From Pezicula radicicola (taxonomy: Eukaryota > Ascomycota > Leotiomycetes > Helotiales > Dermateaceae): a stretch of 64,000 bases of DNA. This document shows, in pieces, positions 11,608 through 24,871 of the stretch (positions are counted from its first letter, which is position 1; the number at the start of each line of letters is the position of its first letter). Under the pieces are notes generated by a model. That model saw only the letters and a list, made by a program, of their open reading frames with translations. It was not told where the DNA came from and did not search any database. Where the stretch lies: positions 4,963-68,962 of the forward strand of contig PDUO01000041.1 of the NCBI GenBank assembly GCA_003008705.1, written 5' to 3'. Made by a program: the position numbers and the translations under genes.

Positions 11608-12552
11608 GTGAAACAAACTAAGATGGACATTGCTTTTAATGCTCGATTCTAAGGTATGTTCCAGGTATTTACAAGGCCAAGACAATCAGGCTCGTTCTTC
11701 GTGAGAGACTTTGCTCCCTGTACTGTATGTAGCTTTAACTTTATGAAATTATACATTTCTCTAGGTGCAAGAATGAACTGTTCACATAACATAGGTGTGA
11801 GAAGTGAGAAGTTTATCACTGCTAGAGTTCAACAGCAGGGTTGAAGTAAGCATGCGGGGACAGTGCTGTGAATTCGCAAGTTTATAGGCTCTTTAGGTGA
11901 CAGTCCTAGGGCATTAGGCATGTAAGGTCACGCCGCTAACTTTCTTGACTAAAGAATAACAGTTTCAATGTCCTCCAACGCGCAGCATTAAGAGCACTAC
12001 ACCGTCCGCAGCCGCTGCCAATAACACCCAAATTCATCTAGCTCCTTGGCGTTAACAAATTCTCCCCTGCAGATATTTAGTACTATTAATAAATGTATTA
12101 TTTTAATTATTATTTAATTATATTTAATTTTATTATATAGATTAAACTATCTATATAATATTATATTAATTCTTAACTTATAAGACTATAAAATAAAAAA
12201 GATAAATCGCTAATAAATAAAAATAAATTATAATAGTCTTAAATTAAAAGTCTTAAAGTATTATCTATATATATACAAGAAGGAGTTAAGTCAACTATAA
12301 AAGTAGTGGCTTAACCCCTCAAATAGAAGGGAAAGGGTCTGTATGCACATTTGTATGCGTAATATTGCTTTTATCTTTTTACCCCTTCTGGGATTGCACG
12401 TTAGACGACCTACATTGTTGCAACAGAGACGAATAATGCAGAAACATCAGGGGGTTCGATCTGAGGCACCCATGATCTGTATTGGAGCGTTACAGTTCTA
12501 CAGCGCTAGAGCTAACTTCGACGCCTGGTCCCGACCCTGCAGGGGTAGCCGT
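11608..12552. other. Intergenic with an AT-rich block
   Basis: No gene seen. About 12070-12290 is almost purely A/T and resembles RIP-mutated repeat DNA separating the GH16 gene from the cofilin gene. Confidence 0.6.
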
Positions 12553-13278
12553 CTAAGCTTTGCCACCGCTGGCCTCCTTCAAGACAATCCTCCAGTCAAT
12601 CTCGTCCAAGCTATCGGCATGGATGGAAAGATTGAGATTAAGGGCCTTCTTCATATACTCCTTTGTGCTGGCGTAAATCATGCGAAGCTGCATATTACTA
12701 TCAGAACGCTACCATAAATAAATAGAAAAGGAGAACACAAAGCGAAACGTACGTTGATAGGCGTGTTGTCCGGAACCCAAGAGATGAAGACAGTCCTTGT
12801 TCTGGGCAATAATTAGTGGAAAGGACGATAATCAGCCTTACTTTCGAGGTTAAATTTAGTCCTCACCTCTTGCCCTCACTACCAAGGTCATATTCGACAT
12901 CGTACACAGCGTAACGAGGGACGGGATTTCCTTTGCTATCAACAGCGGACGAAAGCCTCTGAAGGAAGACCTCGTAGTCCTGCGCAGAAGAGGACTCCTC
13001 TACAACAACAGTCTGCTGGTCGTCGGAGATCCTGTAAATGATGAACTTTGGCTTATTTGCACCTCTTCCGGAACGGAGTTCGTTGGTTGCGGTGATGCAC
13101 TCCTTCGCAATGGAGACGCTGGTAACGGTCGGGTCAGTACAAGAAGCGGAAGACTTAGGAATACGATATCGGATGGATGGGAGAGGTTAACGACATACCC
13201 AGAGGGCATCTGTAATAATGCCAGTTTGTCAGTGAAAATTTCGATGAGCTCAAGAGGGGGGGTTGTGCACACCGACAT
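12553..13278 (-). CDS. Divergent cofilin/ADF (actin-depolymerising factor) paralogue
   Basis: Spliced minus-strand gene for an actin-depolymerising factor, which binds and severs actin filaments. Exons in transcript order: a tiny one (ATG at 13278-13276 plus TCG), 13209-13199, 13118-12867, 12801-12753 and 12687-12553. Introns are 63-80 nt with good branch sites; starting at 13209 is the alternative. The product, 148-150 residues, has the usual ADF length. It reads PSGVSIAKECITATNELRSG, PKFIIYRISDDQQTVVVEES, RYAVYDVEYDLG, TVFISWVPDNTPI, and then MIYASTKEYMKKAL (the actin-binding long helix). From memory of fungal cofilins it is far more diverged than its actin neighbour, notably NLNLSIHADSLDEIDW after the helix. 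It is head to head with actin, so co-expression is likely. No damage seen. Confidence 0.85.
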
Positions 13279-14087
13279 ATTTGCCTGTTTGGGATGGAAT
13301 AAATCGGTGGGGGAGGAGTTGTTGGTTTTCAGCGATGACTCTATTGGTTCCACAGTGAGAAGTTCCCTATATATACAGACTATTGGCCCTGTAAGTGACT
13401 GCCTGAAGTGATTCAGTTAGGCAACTATAGTGCTACCTACAGCGTACGACGTCTAGTGCCACAGATTTAGGCATCAATAACCAACAAGGAACCTGTTTCA
13501 CTACGCGAACATGCAAAGTCAGAGCCACATTTACAGGGTAACACACCCGCCAGAGAATCAACTCACCAGGTAAGAAGAATACCAGATTGAACAGATTTTG
13601 ACTGGGCGAGAGAACAAAGAAAAGAGGGCGGGATTATAGAAAGAGGAACAGGTTGTAGATGGAGGATGAGGAGCTTTTGGACGGGAATCAACTAAGGGTT
13701 TGCAGGAATTGGTAGCCATGTTTATTACAGTAGATCGAGGGAGAGATCAACCGGAGGCCACCGGTGCCACGGATCCGCGGTTCCGGCTCCCCGAGACCTG
13801 GGTTACATTTTTGCCACAGCGAAGATGGTTTTTAGTCAGTTAATCAAGTAGGCTCGGGAATAGGCTTCTATATCTTCTTCCCCGTCTCCCAAGTCACTCC
13901 TCCTTTCCTACTACCCAAACACTCCATCGTCACCACTTACTGCGAAAAACCTCCTCCTCTCTCCATCTCTTTCATCCCAGACAGTCCATCTCATCTCTGT
14001 GATTTTGTCTGTTCGGATTTCTTTTCTGAATCTTTTTAAATTCTATATCTCTATCTCTCTAGTGCTTGATTCTCTCTCTTCACCACA
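13279..14087. promoter_or_regulatory. Shared upstream region of the cofilin-actin pair
   Basis: About 810 bases separate the two start codons of the divergent pair. The actin side is rich in C/T tracts from about 13870 to 14085, typical of strongly expressed fungal genes. The middle part (about 13740-13800) is GC-rich. The arrangement implies joint control, but no specific activator site is identified. Confidence 0.55.
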
Positions 14088-16043
<1,956 letters not shown>

Positions 16044-17489
16044 GCTGAGAAATTCTATATTCTAGTCCTAAAAAATATAAAGGTTCATGCTAGTTCTTCG
16101 CGTTCTGATTGGCTCCAGTGCTTTGTTATGCCGCACCTAACAACATTTCGACAGACAACATTTATTAGGCACTATCCTATTCCCTTCCGTAGTAGATAAT
16201 GAGAAGAAAAAGTGGGTTAAATAGAACGAGGGCCAATTCTCTTTATATAAGATGATAAAGTTACTTCTCCTATATCCGACATATATATCGAATACGGAGG
16301 TCTAAGCGACTACATGCACTAAATAATTAGGGAGCAAGAGCCTGAAGGGATAGCAAGTACTGCCCTAGAACACCCTGAAACTATAGCGATTATAAGCTTG
16401 GACTTCAATTTTCGCTTAAAATCTTAGGGTATATTACCTTCGACATCTAGCGGAAAGCCCGACTTTCTGTTGTGGTGCTTATAATACGAGGTTATTTATT
16501 AACTAGACGGCAAAATTATGAATACTATAGTCTAATTGGGTATACTTAAATTAATTAATTAGACAGTCTAATTCGTTAAGTGGTCATTGTGACTTCTGAG
16601 GTCAGAAAGATATATTTTCTGCGGATAATGTCAAATGAGTGTATTTTGCAGCAATAATCGCAGAATAAATGAAAAGGAAGGAAAATGCAGAGGAGAGAGG
16701 AGGAGAGGAGGAGAGACGCGGACTCCTCTGCTGCTTAAGCCAACTTGAGGTTGGACTTGACAGTGACCAATGTGAAGAGGGATTTGGGTTAGCATATGGA
16801 GGGGGTTTATTGCGTCGTATTTGTTGGGGAAGGGAGGGAAGGAAGTGTGAAATAGAGAATGAAAAAAACATAGCTGGTTAACGCCCTGCTTGTACGGCAG
16901 CTACAATCTTGCTCAAGTCCGGCCTAGTCCTGAAAATAGAATAAAATGTCCCAACTGACTAAATCGCAGATTACGCCTCGCTGTTGACGAGCCATCTACC
17001 GTATGGGCCGTGTGCCAAAACTGGATGTCTCTTACTACTCAGGCACACACGCCTGACATGGCTGTATATATCTCCTGCACATTCCCACCTTCACAGTGTT
17101 GAATTCGAGGCAGATTCCCATCTTTGACACTATGTAACATTCCACGTGGCGCGGGACATGCCTAATTTCTCATATTATAGAAGCCCGAAACCATTGCATC
17201 ATGGCGAGCCATTTGCAAACCCCGCCGAAACAACTATTAGTGGAGAAAGGACCAAGTTGGGAAGATTTGGTAGGAAACGACAAGCGAAGGCACAAGACTT
17301 GGTTGACCCATAAAGGGGCTGAGGAGAAGGGGCGGTAGCTCACTGTCACAGCAAATCAGAGGCGGAAGTCAAAATGCTTGTTAATTTGGAAACGCTCCGA
17401 GAAGGTACTACTTATAATGATGTAAAACCAGTTTTATTCCCATTTACGCACCCCGACCCCTTACACCACGCTTTCGACCCCGCTTTCGA
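16044..17489. other. Intergenic, no gene supported
   Basis: Downstream of actin the sequence is AT-rich to about 16600. It then contains purine-rich stretches (16665-16715) with short open frames but no recognised domain. On the minus strand near 16890-16930 a fragment reads TRPDLSKIVAAVQAGR followed by a stop; it may be a terminal exon of a lost gene and is not called. Confidence 0.45.
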
Positions 17490-18560
17490 GACTTTCCCCC
17501 TTGCTTCTTGAAAAAGTTCTCCATCAGTAAGTGTTGTCTGTGGCCTGGAAAATGCAGTCCTATCTCTGGCTAGGTCTTGTCTTCATAGACCATCTCGGCC
17601 AACAGGCTCTCGTGCTCCTTTGTCAATTCCTTGCCTAGCTTCCGTGTTAATACAGCTCAGTGAGAGACTGTAGCCTTTGCTAGCGACTCCCCCGAGACGG
17701 AGCCTAAAACTTCTGAATAGAGTGAGAGGTAGAAGTGCTCAGAAGTACGTAGCAACGCAAATTCGATGTTGTATATTGTCTAATCACCAATTGTAGTACG
17801 TTTTAGGAAACCCTGAAAGGGCTATTCCTAGTACTCCGCAACTGGTGTCGTGTCTACTATAGCAGAGGGACTCCGAGAGGTTCGTGGAGTATAATAGTAG
17901 TTTTTGTCTGCGGGTGTTGGCTTATCGGGTGGTATTAGAGTGTTGTTGGTAGGTGTGGGGGTAAGTTTCCGCCGTCTTGCAGGTCGTGGATCCTCGTCAT
18001 CCTCGTCGCTCGTGTTGTGGCTGCAATCGCCGCCTTTGGCCCTTATCGCTATTTATACCTCCTGTCGTTGATGTTGCTGTTGCGGCTCACCCCCCTGGGC
18101 CTGATTGCGAAGTGGAGTGCTAAGAATGAGCTCCTCTAATCTGACGATACCGGTCCCGCTTTGATCATGTTCCTGGTCGATTTGAAGGTGCGATGGCTCA
18201 GCAGAGCGGGGCGTGCTTGCCGATGGTGAATTTCCTCGCTCTTCTAAAGCCATCCCCAGTTCTGTCTCTAATTTAGCCATGCTATCATCAGTCCATCCAT
18301 CATCGCCGCTATCGGGAAGCTAAGGCAGGGAGTGAGGCGTAGACTCCACTAGCATGCTCTGAGTGATATTACGGACATATTGCTGGTTGATCTGATCTTG
18401 TAGCCGCTGGGAGGATTAGGGGAGGGCCTAGGCCTGAGCTTATGTGTGAGCAGAATGCACGCCTTGCTGCTCGCAAAGGCCAAGTCCCGGAGCTCGCTCC
18501 TTAATATAGCAGCCCTCCTCGACATTATACCACGGTGTATATTACAGTACATGACAGTAC
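17490..18560 (-). pseudogene. RIP-damaged, transposon-associated Myb/SANT-like repeat gene
   Basis: One minus-strand frame carries a recognisable protein with many stops. It shows a Gln-rich part (RLQDQINQQYVRNITQSM), DDSMAKLETELGMALEERG, SDEDDEDPRPARRRKL, then YYYTPRTSRSPSA, VAEY, PFQGFLKRTTIG, YNIEFALLRTSEHFYL, and finally RKLGKELTKEHESLLAEMVY with a terminal FFKKQGGK. This order is familiar from a repeated family of fungal proteins that end in a short Myb/SANT-like helix bundle. The stops fall mostly where Gln or Trp codons are expected (TAG/TAA), the signature of C-to-T RIP mutation. It is a dead repeat copy; whether the family is itself mobile or hitch-hikes on transposons is not settled here. 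Confidence 0.6.
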
Positions 18561-18870
18561 AGTACAGTACAATTGACGGAACCCGAGAGCGGTTCGGCAG
18601 TCGGGCGAACGACTCAGCCACGCTTATGCTGTGGGGCTCATGTACTCTACCCCCACAGGTTCCCACAGCCCCGGAGCCCGAGAGTGTGCATCTTTTGACA
18701 GGTCCAGTAGGCAGGTTCGGTACCTACTTCCTGTACTGACTGTACTGTACTACTGTACTCCTCTACGAACTACTTGTCCGCATAGGGATGGATCAATAAC
18801 AGCTTGAGACACAAGAGAAACAGACAGACATATATGTGCGGTGTATGTACAGTACTACTGTACGGTACAT
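18540..18870. repeat. Cluster of GTAC-rich palindromic motifs (ACAGTACAGTAC)
   Basis: The words ACAGTAC and GTACTGT recur in three patches: 18542-18571, 18717-18760 and 18843-18868. They appear in both orientations, giving many overlapping six-base palindromes (GTAC cores). The last patch lies about 80-100 bases before the start of a P450 relic. Confidence 0.6.
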
Positions 18871-18947
18871 AGCTACGGCTGTCTTCCCTCTTCCTCTATC
18901 TCCCTCTCTGCCTTATTATTCTTTCACTACTCAGCGTTGACCACACA

Positions 18948-20090
18948 ATGTTCTCATTATCCCCCTCGACCTTGGCGGTCAGCTTTGTTTCTGTACTGGT
19001 GGTTGTTCGCGTACTACGAATCGGCCGACGGCCTACTGGCTACCATCCTGGACCCCCCACACGTCCCATTCTGGGCAATATCCATCTTGTGAGGCAGCAA
19101 GTATCCATTATATATACGCTAACACCGCTAACTCAAAGCTGTCTAGATGCCATCTAGCAATACCTATCTGCAGTTCCAGAAATGGGCTCAAGAGTATGGC
19201 CCCAGTGTACAGCTTGATACTTCGGGCCAAGACTTCAATAGTTCTATCCAGTGGCGAGGCAGTTGAGGATTTGATGGATAAGAAAAGTAGTAGTTATAGT
19301 GATCGTCAGGATGTGTACATTGGACAGACACTATACAGTGGTGGCATGCGATTATTAATGATAGTAAGCCGTCCCTCACACATCCCCAGCATATAGATCC
19401 TCATGCTAAAATTCATAGAAGCGATACGGCGCACAATAGAGATCATTGCGCAAACTCGTTCATGGCCTGCTTAATATATCTTCCGCAAAGACGTATGTGC
19501 CCTACCAGATGCTCGAAAATAAGCAGATCCTGCATGATATTCTGCATAACCCCGAGGACACACTAGACCACATTCGTCGCTACTCGAATTCACTTACTTC
19601 GTCAATGACTTTCGGGTAAGGAAATACCTACGGCTCTGAACCATTCCTGACTATAACTGACTTTATCAAGCTGGCGTACACATTCCCGGCATAATCCTTC
19701 AATAAAGCAACTTTTCGATAGTTTCAACAAGTTTGCAATCCTCAACAATACCGGTACTGCGGCCTTGATCGACTTTTTCCTATTTCTACGAAGTCTTCCA
19801 GAGCTTTTACTGCCCTCGCAAGTGAAGGCTCGCCAGTTACACAAGGAGGAGAAGCAATTATATATATGACATTGGTTACGAGCGAGGAATAGTCTCAAAG
19901 AAGGAACAGGACAACCTTCTTTCTCCGCCGACATGGTTCGGTTCCAAGAAAAGGAGGGCTTTAGTGACGTTTACGCTGGCTATATCACTAGTACATTACT
20001 AGAAGCCGGATCAGACACCACATCAAGTACGTTATATGCTTTCATGCAGGCCATGCTTCTCTACCCTAAAGTACAAAAACGAGCTTAATA
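18948..20090 (+). pseudogene. Cytochrome P450, 3'-truncated
   Basis: The start reads MFSLSPSTLAVSFVSVLVVV, a membrane anchor, followed by the Pro-rich hinge PGPPTRPILGNIHL. After an intron it continues FQKWAQEYGPVYSLIL, DRQDVYIGQTLYSGGM, LVHGLLNISSAKTYVPYQML and YSNSLTSSMTFG. After another intron it gives a region ending in the I-helix oxygen-activation block LLEAGSDTTSSTLYAFMQAM and then a stop after YPKVQKRA. Frames change between blocks around 19400-19450 beyond simple splicing. The ExxR helix and the haem-cysteine loop are absent, so no active enzyme can form. The break at about 20090 is followed within 110 bases by a fragment of an unrelated glycosidase. Confidence 0.75.
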
Positions 20091-20193
20091 GGAAATCGAT
20101 CGACCAGGTGCTGACGTAGTTACCTATCGACGAGAATATTCAATTCTTTTGCAGTGCTGATTTCTGCCATTTGCTCGAAATCAAAAGACAAAG

Positions 20194-20536
20194 GTTAATG
20201 TCGCGAATACAAGCAAAGATTCTGGTGTAGAAGTTGTTCAGACATATGTTTGTCAGGCGAAGCCTAGTATCAGCAGGCCTGTGAAGAAGCTTATTAAATA
20301 TTTCGCAAAGGAGAAGCTTGTCAAAAAGTGAAAGAAAAAGACAGCTGAGATCGAGGTGCTGAAAATACCCCACCAATTTCTGGGTTGAAGGACGAGACGC
20401 CGGGATCTCAGAGAAAGATATGTATGGGGTACATACCGGAAGCAATTCCGCTGATACGGAATTCTTACCAGCAAGCTTTAAGGTGAAAGAGACTGCGGGG
20501 CGGAATAGTCTATACGCAATGATAGCACTTTCGTAG
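20194..20536 (+). pseudogene. C-terminal (fibronectin III-like) fragment of a GH3 beta-glucosidase
   Basis: The first frame reads VNVANTSKDSGVEVVQTYVC and QAKPSISRPVKKLIKY, the fibronectin-III-like domain that ends GH3 beta-glucosidases. After a stop at KLVKK the sense continues in a shifted frame as YPTNFWVEGRDAGISEKDMY, then GSNSADTEFLPASFKVKETA, finishing at TAG 20534-20536. Only about 110 residues of a protein usually over 700 long remain, and the catalytic domain is missing. It is the tail of a gene joined by deletion or rearrangement to the P450 relic just upstream. Confidence 0.7.
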
Positions 20537-21251
20537 GCCCCCAGCATAGATAGATGAAGTATACTTGTATTATATCCCTTCCTAGGTATATTCGCCATTT
20601 GAACAAGGTTTCGGCACTGTGCTTATTTGCGCTCTCCCGTTTATGCTTAATTAACGTGTCGCTAGAGTTAGACGTGTAAAACTTATTGGCTAGAAGTACT
20701 TCGCTATGTAACGAAGATATAAAATAACGTGCCCGTCCTTGTGGCCTAAGTGTAATGCCCAGGAAGGGATAAACCCCTGAATACAGCTATAGATAAATAC
20801 TCTGTGTGCTTGATAACTTGAATAAGAATTCCTATTCGTACTATACATACTATACAAGGCATTTTCACAACTTGTGTGCATCGGACTTAAAAGGTTATTC
20901 TCGCAGTCCGTGTGGAAAATAAAAATGTCCGTGGCTATTGGAGACTTCGTAAGCTAAGAATATCTTTAGGCTACCTATTGGCTAATGGATGGTAATAATA
21001 ATAATGATGGGCAAATGTATGGGGTAATCTGGAGGCCCGCTCGAGTCTCGCATAAAGTGGACCATGTATAGGTGGATCATGTTTTCAACGGCCGGCGAAC
21101 AGAAATCTCCGAGACTTCTTCCATTTCCGCCAACAAGGGTGATGATTCAATTATCACAAAGGTATAAAGACGCGACATCATCAGAAGAACTACTTCATTT
21201 TCAAGAACAAAGCTCCTTCTGGTATCTGATCAACTAGCAGACTTCCTAAGA
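20537..21251. other. Intergenic / P450 upstream region
   Basis: No gene seen. AT-rich, with a short GGTAATAATAATAATGATGG microsatellite near 20990. The last 200 bases form the presumed promoter of the intact P450. Confidence 0.5.
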
Positions 21252-22920
21252 ATGGCGCCTCCAGTCATCCCAGACGGCCTTCCTCTTCAAAAAATCATAA
21301 AATACGTAGTCACTACGATTCTAGTACTATTCATTCTCCTAGTAGGCTGAATATACCCCAACTCCCACTACTCGCAAGAAAACAGCTGATATCTTATAGA
21401 AATTTATTCGAGCCTACACGGGCCCTCTTGCTAGAGTTCCGGGCCCCTGGTACTCGAGGTTTACAGATTTGTGGATAAAGAAACAGGTTATCACAGGAAG
21501 ACGCATGCACTACATACACGACTTACATAAGAAGTATGGACACATAGTACGCCTTGGTCCTACTGAAATTGGTATTTCAAGTCTGGAGGGTTTCCAAGAG
21601 ATACACAAGATCAGTAATGGCTATCTTAAGGCTGAATGGTATAGCCGCTTTCGAGAAGGTGCTGATGACATCTTTGCGCTTATTGACCCGAAGCTCCACT
21701 CTGCAAAGAGAAGAGTGATGGCTAGACCTTTTAGCAACACCAGTTTAAGGCAAAATTGGGAATCACGAGTTGAGGAAATTGTCAAAGCGGCTGTTCAAAA
21801 GATAAAGCACGATGCGATGCAAGGTGACGCGGATGTATTCAAGTGGTGGACTATGATGACTACAGATGTCATTGGGTTGGTTGCTTTTGGAGAAACCTTC
21901 GATATGGTCCCCTTCGGCAAAGTAAGTCTTGTATATTTAAGAAATGTTACACCTGATTCATGGAACCAGTCCTAACTCCTTGATTAGAAAAATTCCTTGA
22001 TTGAGGACCTGGAACGTGCCGCTGTGGGAGATGGAATTAGAGCCGAATTTACTTTGCTTTACGATTTCATCAGGAGGGTATCGTTCGGTGCTCTGAAGTA
22101 CCTCGATGACGCTTCAGCCAGAGTCTTCGACCATGCCGTCAAAGTTGTACTTAATGCCAATGATCGAGGTCTAGGCAAAGAAAATATCTTCGGGGGAATC
22201 CTTGAGCAAGCAGAGAAAGAAAATGCTAGATGGTCAGATTTCAGCGTCGCGAACGAGGCGATGAATTTGATTGTTGCTAGCTCCGGTACTACCGCAGTAA
22301 CACTGACCTATCTTATATGGGCGGTTCTGTCTCGTCCTGAAATGCAGAAGCAACTTGAACAAGAAGTTGCTGGCTTGCCAGAAGGTTTTAACGACACGGA
22401 CCTCGAGAAGCTGCCGTACTTGAACGCTGTTATTCAAGAGTCTTTGCGCCTATACGGGCCACTTCCCGGCAGTCTCCCAAGAGCTGTACCTCAAGGGAAA
22501 ATTCTTGACGTAGGGGGATACCAAATTCCTTCGGGAACGACTGTGTGTACGCAAGCATACACCATCCATCGAGACCCAGACATATTCACGTGCCCAGACG
22601 AGTGAGTCACTTTGAGCATAAGTTATTCTGAGAGACGAGTCTAATGATATATTGTAATCAGATTTCTTCCAGGTCGCTTTCTCGACTACCAAAACCTCCC
22701 ACAAAGGCAGAAAGCAGCCCTCTCGCCGTTCGGCGCAGGCTCGCGCACCTGCATTGGCCAGCACCTGGCTCTCATGGAGATGCGCCATGCCGGCGCCCAC
22801 TTCTTCCGTGAATGTGCAGGCGCTAAGATGTCCAACTCGATGTCTAACGAAAACATGGAATTAATGCAGTTTTTTCTTGCCATGCCAAAAGGGCCTACCT
22901 GTGATATTACTCTAACATAA
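21252..22920 (+). CDS. Cytochrome P450 monooxygenase
   Basis: Exons 21252-21341, 21400-21921, 21988-22601 and 22662-22920 join in frame to 494 residues. The first 30 residues supply a membrane anchor. The first intron (58 nt) uses a GTAGGC donor with a strong CTGAT branch site and TTATAG acceptor; without splicing a TGA would end the protein at once. Motifs: hinge VPGPWYSRFT, HDLHKKYGHIVRLGPTEIGI, a WTMMTTDVIGLVAFGE block, an I-helix with SSGTTAVTL where AGxxTT is usual, ExxR at E355-R358 (ESLRLYG), a PSGTTV turn, and haem loop FGAGSRTCIGQHLA with Cys439. It resembles the benzoate-hydroxylase-like fungal P450s seen in secondary metabolism. No biosynthetic core gene is nearby, so its substrate is unknown. 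All key residues are present. Confidence 0.85.
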
Positions 22921-24871
22921 ACAGATAGCAGTATTAGATACATACTCTTATACTTAGAGATAGTAGACAGGGATATATTAGCGCCTAAATGATAAGTAAG
23001 AGATTAAAAGTAGTATAAGTTCTTGTTCAAATTACTTATTAGAATAAGAAAGAGTATGCCTTTATAATTAGATTGTGTTTTACAAATTCCTTACTATAGT
23101 ATTAAGATATTAAGTGCTTCTTAATTAAGCATTTCTGGTACATTTCTTACTTCTTAGATGATTAAGCTTATTGCAGGTGTCGTCCATACAGGCTAGACTA
23201 ACTAGAGGCGATGTTATACAAGTTATACTATAAGACATTAAATCGCTTGCACCTTAGTCGTAATATAAACCTCCGGTACTACTACTTGTACACTAGGAAG
23301 TCGAGAGTTAACCACTTAGATTTTCGATCGTTCCGGGATAGCGTATAAAATTGAAACTTATTTAATTTAATATTAAATTAATAATATTAAAAAGAATTCA
23401 AAAAAAATTGATAAATAAAAATAAAGTTAGATTCATTCTATAGTAGTAAACCTTTCTTAGAATATATATAATTTAACTTAAAAATATATAACCCTAATAG
23501 TAACTCTAGTAGTTTAAACACCTTTTCGAATTATAAATCTAAATCTTAGCTTAAACCAGAAAACTAACAACCTCCTATTTATCTTTGTCGACTAAAGCAT
23601 TATATTCTTATAAAAGTTATAATCTATTAGCTCCTTAGACGGCCTAATATCTCCGGGGCACAGACGCCTGCATAGAGCTAGAGCTGCTTGGAGGTCGCTA
23701 CTAGCCTTAGAGCTTCTGTCGAGAATGTTTAGCAACCTGCCTCTTTTGTAGAGGGCGCGAGATCACTCGAATATCAACTGTTGAAGAGCCACAATGAACT
23801 CCCCTCAAGCCACATTTCACACCAAAAATTAACATCACGTGCCCAGCGATCAGACCATTGGCATGGCCATCAAGGTAAGAGGATACGGTAACGGGTGACA
23901 GATACAGAGTCAAACCTCTTCTTTAATATATTATAATCAAAATGCTTCGGACGGAGTCGTCCTCCTGGGTTGAGAGACTGCGGCCTAGTCAAACACTCTT
24001 AGGCTAAAATTCTTTTAAAATTCAATGACTATTTAAAGTTGCCGGCGTATTCGTATCTTAGCGTGATACGCTTTAGAGTATCTCTTACCGTCTTGCGGCT
24101 GGTGGGCCCTCTAGGACGAAGCGATATTTAGGTGGCTAATCGCTTAACACTCCGGAACATCTCTCCATTGGCTCTTTAGCTGTCGCTTCCTCTAAGTTGG
24201 ACCCACCGGTCGCAAGACGGAGTAAGGGATACCGTATTCGTATCTTAGCGGAATACGTGTTAGAAGAGTCTAAGCTTATTCATAGCTTCGCAACTCTATT
24301 TCAATGACACACGGTCTTGCGACATTGCCGAAGACCGTCAGTGCGAAGCCACTGTCGAGGAATTAACCATCCTCTCTATTAGACGAACTCTACGAAAAGC
24401 TTCCATTTCCAGAGTTCGACGATAATTATTATCTGAACTTCTCAAAGCGATAGAGAATAATGTCTCCTTGTTTCCCATCCCTCTCAATCATACGAAGTAC
24501 ACAAAGTCTTGTTGTATCCACTTACACAGCCCGGGATTCGACACCCTGATAATTTTACCCCTGAAAAATATATAGGTTTTGTCATGCACGTCCTAGTGGT
24601 CTGTGCAGGTCACAACTACCGAACTAGGGGATATGTATTACACAGCTGGATGCAAGATTGAAGTGAACATAAAACCACAGCCCCGTACGTCATATCGAAA
24701 AGGACAGTTGACCTTATCACTGCGTAGGAGTTAAATAGCTCAGAACACTCATCCTATCTTTGCATATTTTATTATATTTTCCTAGGTGTTTCTATCTGCT
24801 TCCTGTCACCATACAAAGTTTTTCACACGTATTTCAACACTCGCCTCAAGCACAATATCAATAAGGTCAAC
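22921..24871. other. AT-rich repeat-derived intergenic DNA
   Basis: No gene seen. 22920-23660 is AT-rich and RIP-like. A nested repeat (listed separately) lies at 24047-24257. The final 150 bases are the CFEM gene's promoter and leader, pyrimidine-rich with TATTTTATTATATTTTCC near 24765. Confidence 0.55.
24047..24257. repeat. Nested direct and inverted repeat, about 210 bp
   Basis: A 24-base direct repeat (GTATTCGTATCTTAGCG plus GATACG or GAATACG) bounds the unit at 24047-24070 and 24234-24257. Inside it, arms of about 30 bases at 24078-24109 and 24199-24230 are inverted complements with a few mismatches (CCGTCTTGCGGCTGGTGGG against CCCACCGGTCGCAAGACGG). The structure would fold into a long hairpin. 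It looks like a small non-autonomous mobile element or a fold-back relic; no coding capacity. Confidence 0.6.

Noticed and set aside
12343..12717. 124-codon plus-strand open frame overlapping the cofilin 3' end
   Set aside because: Antisense of the cofilin terminal exon and its intron; no recognised motif.
18948..22920. A secondary-metabolite cluster around the two P450s
   Set aside because: No polyketide synthase, peptide synthetase, terpene synthase or prenyltransferase is present.
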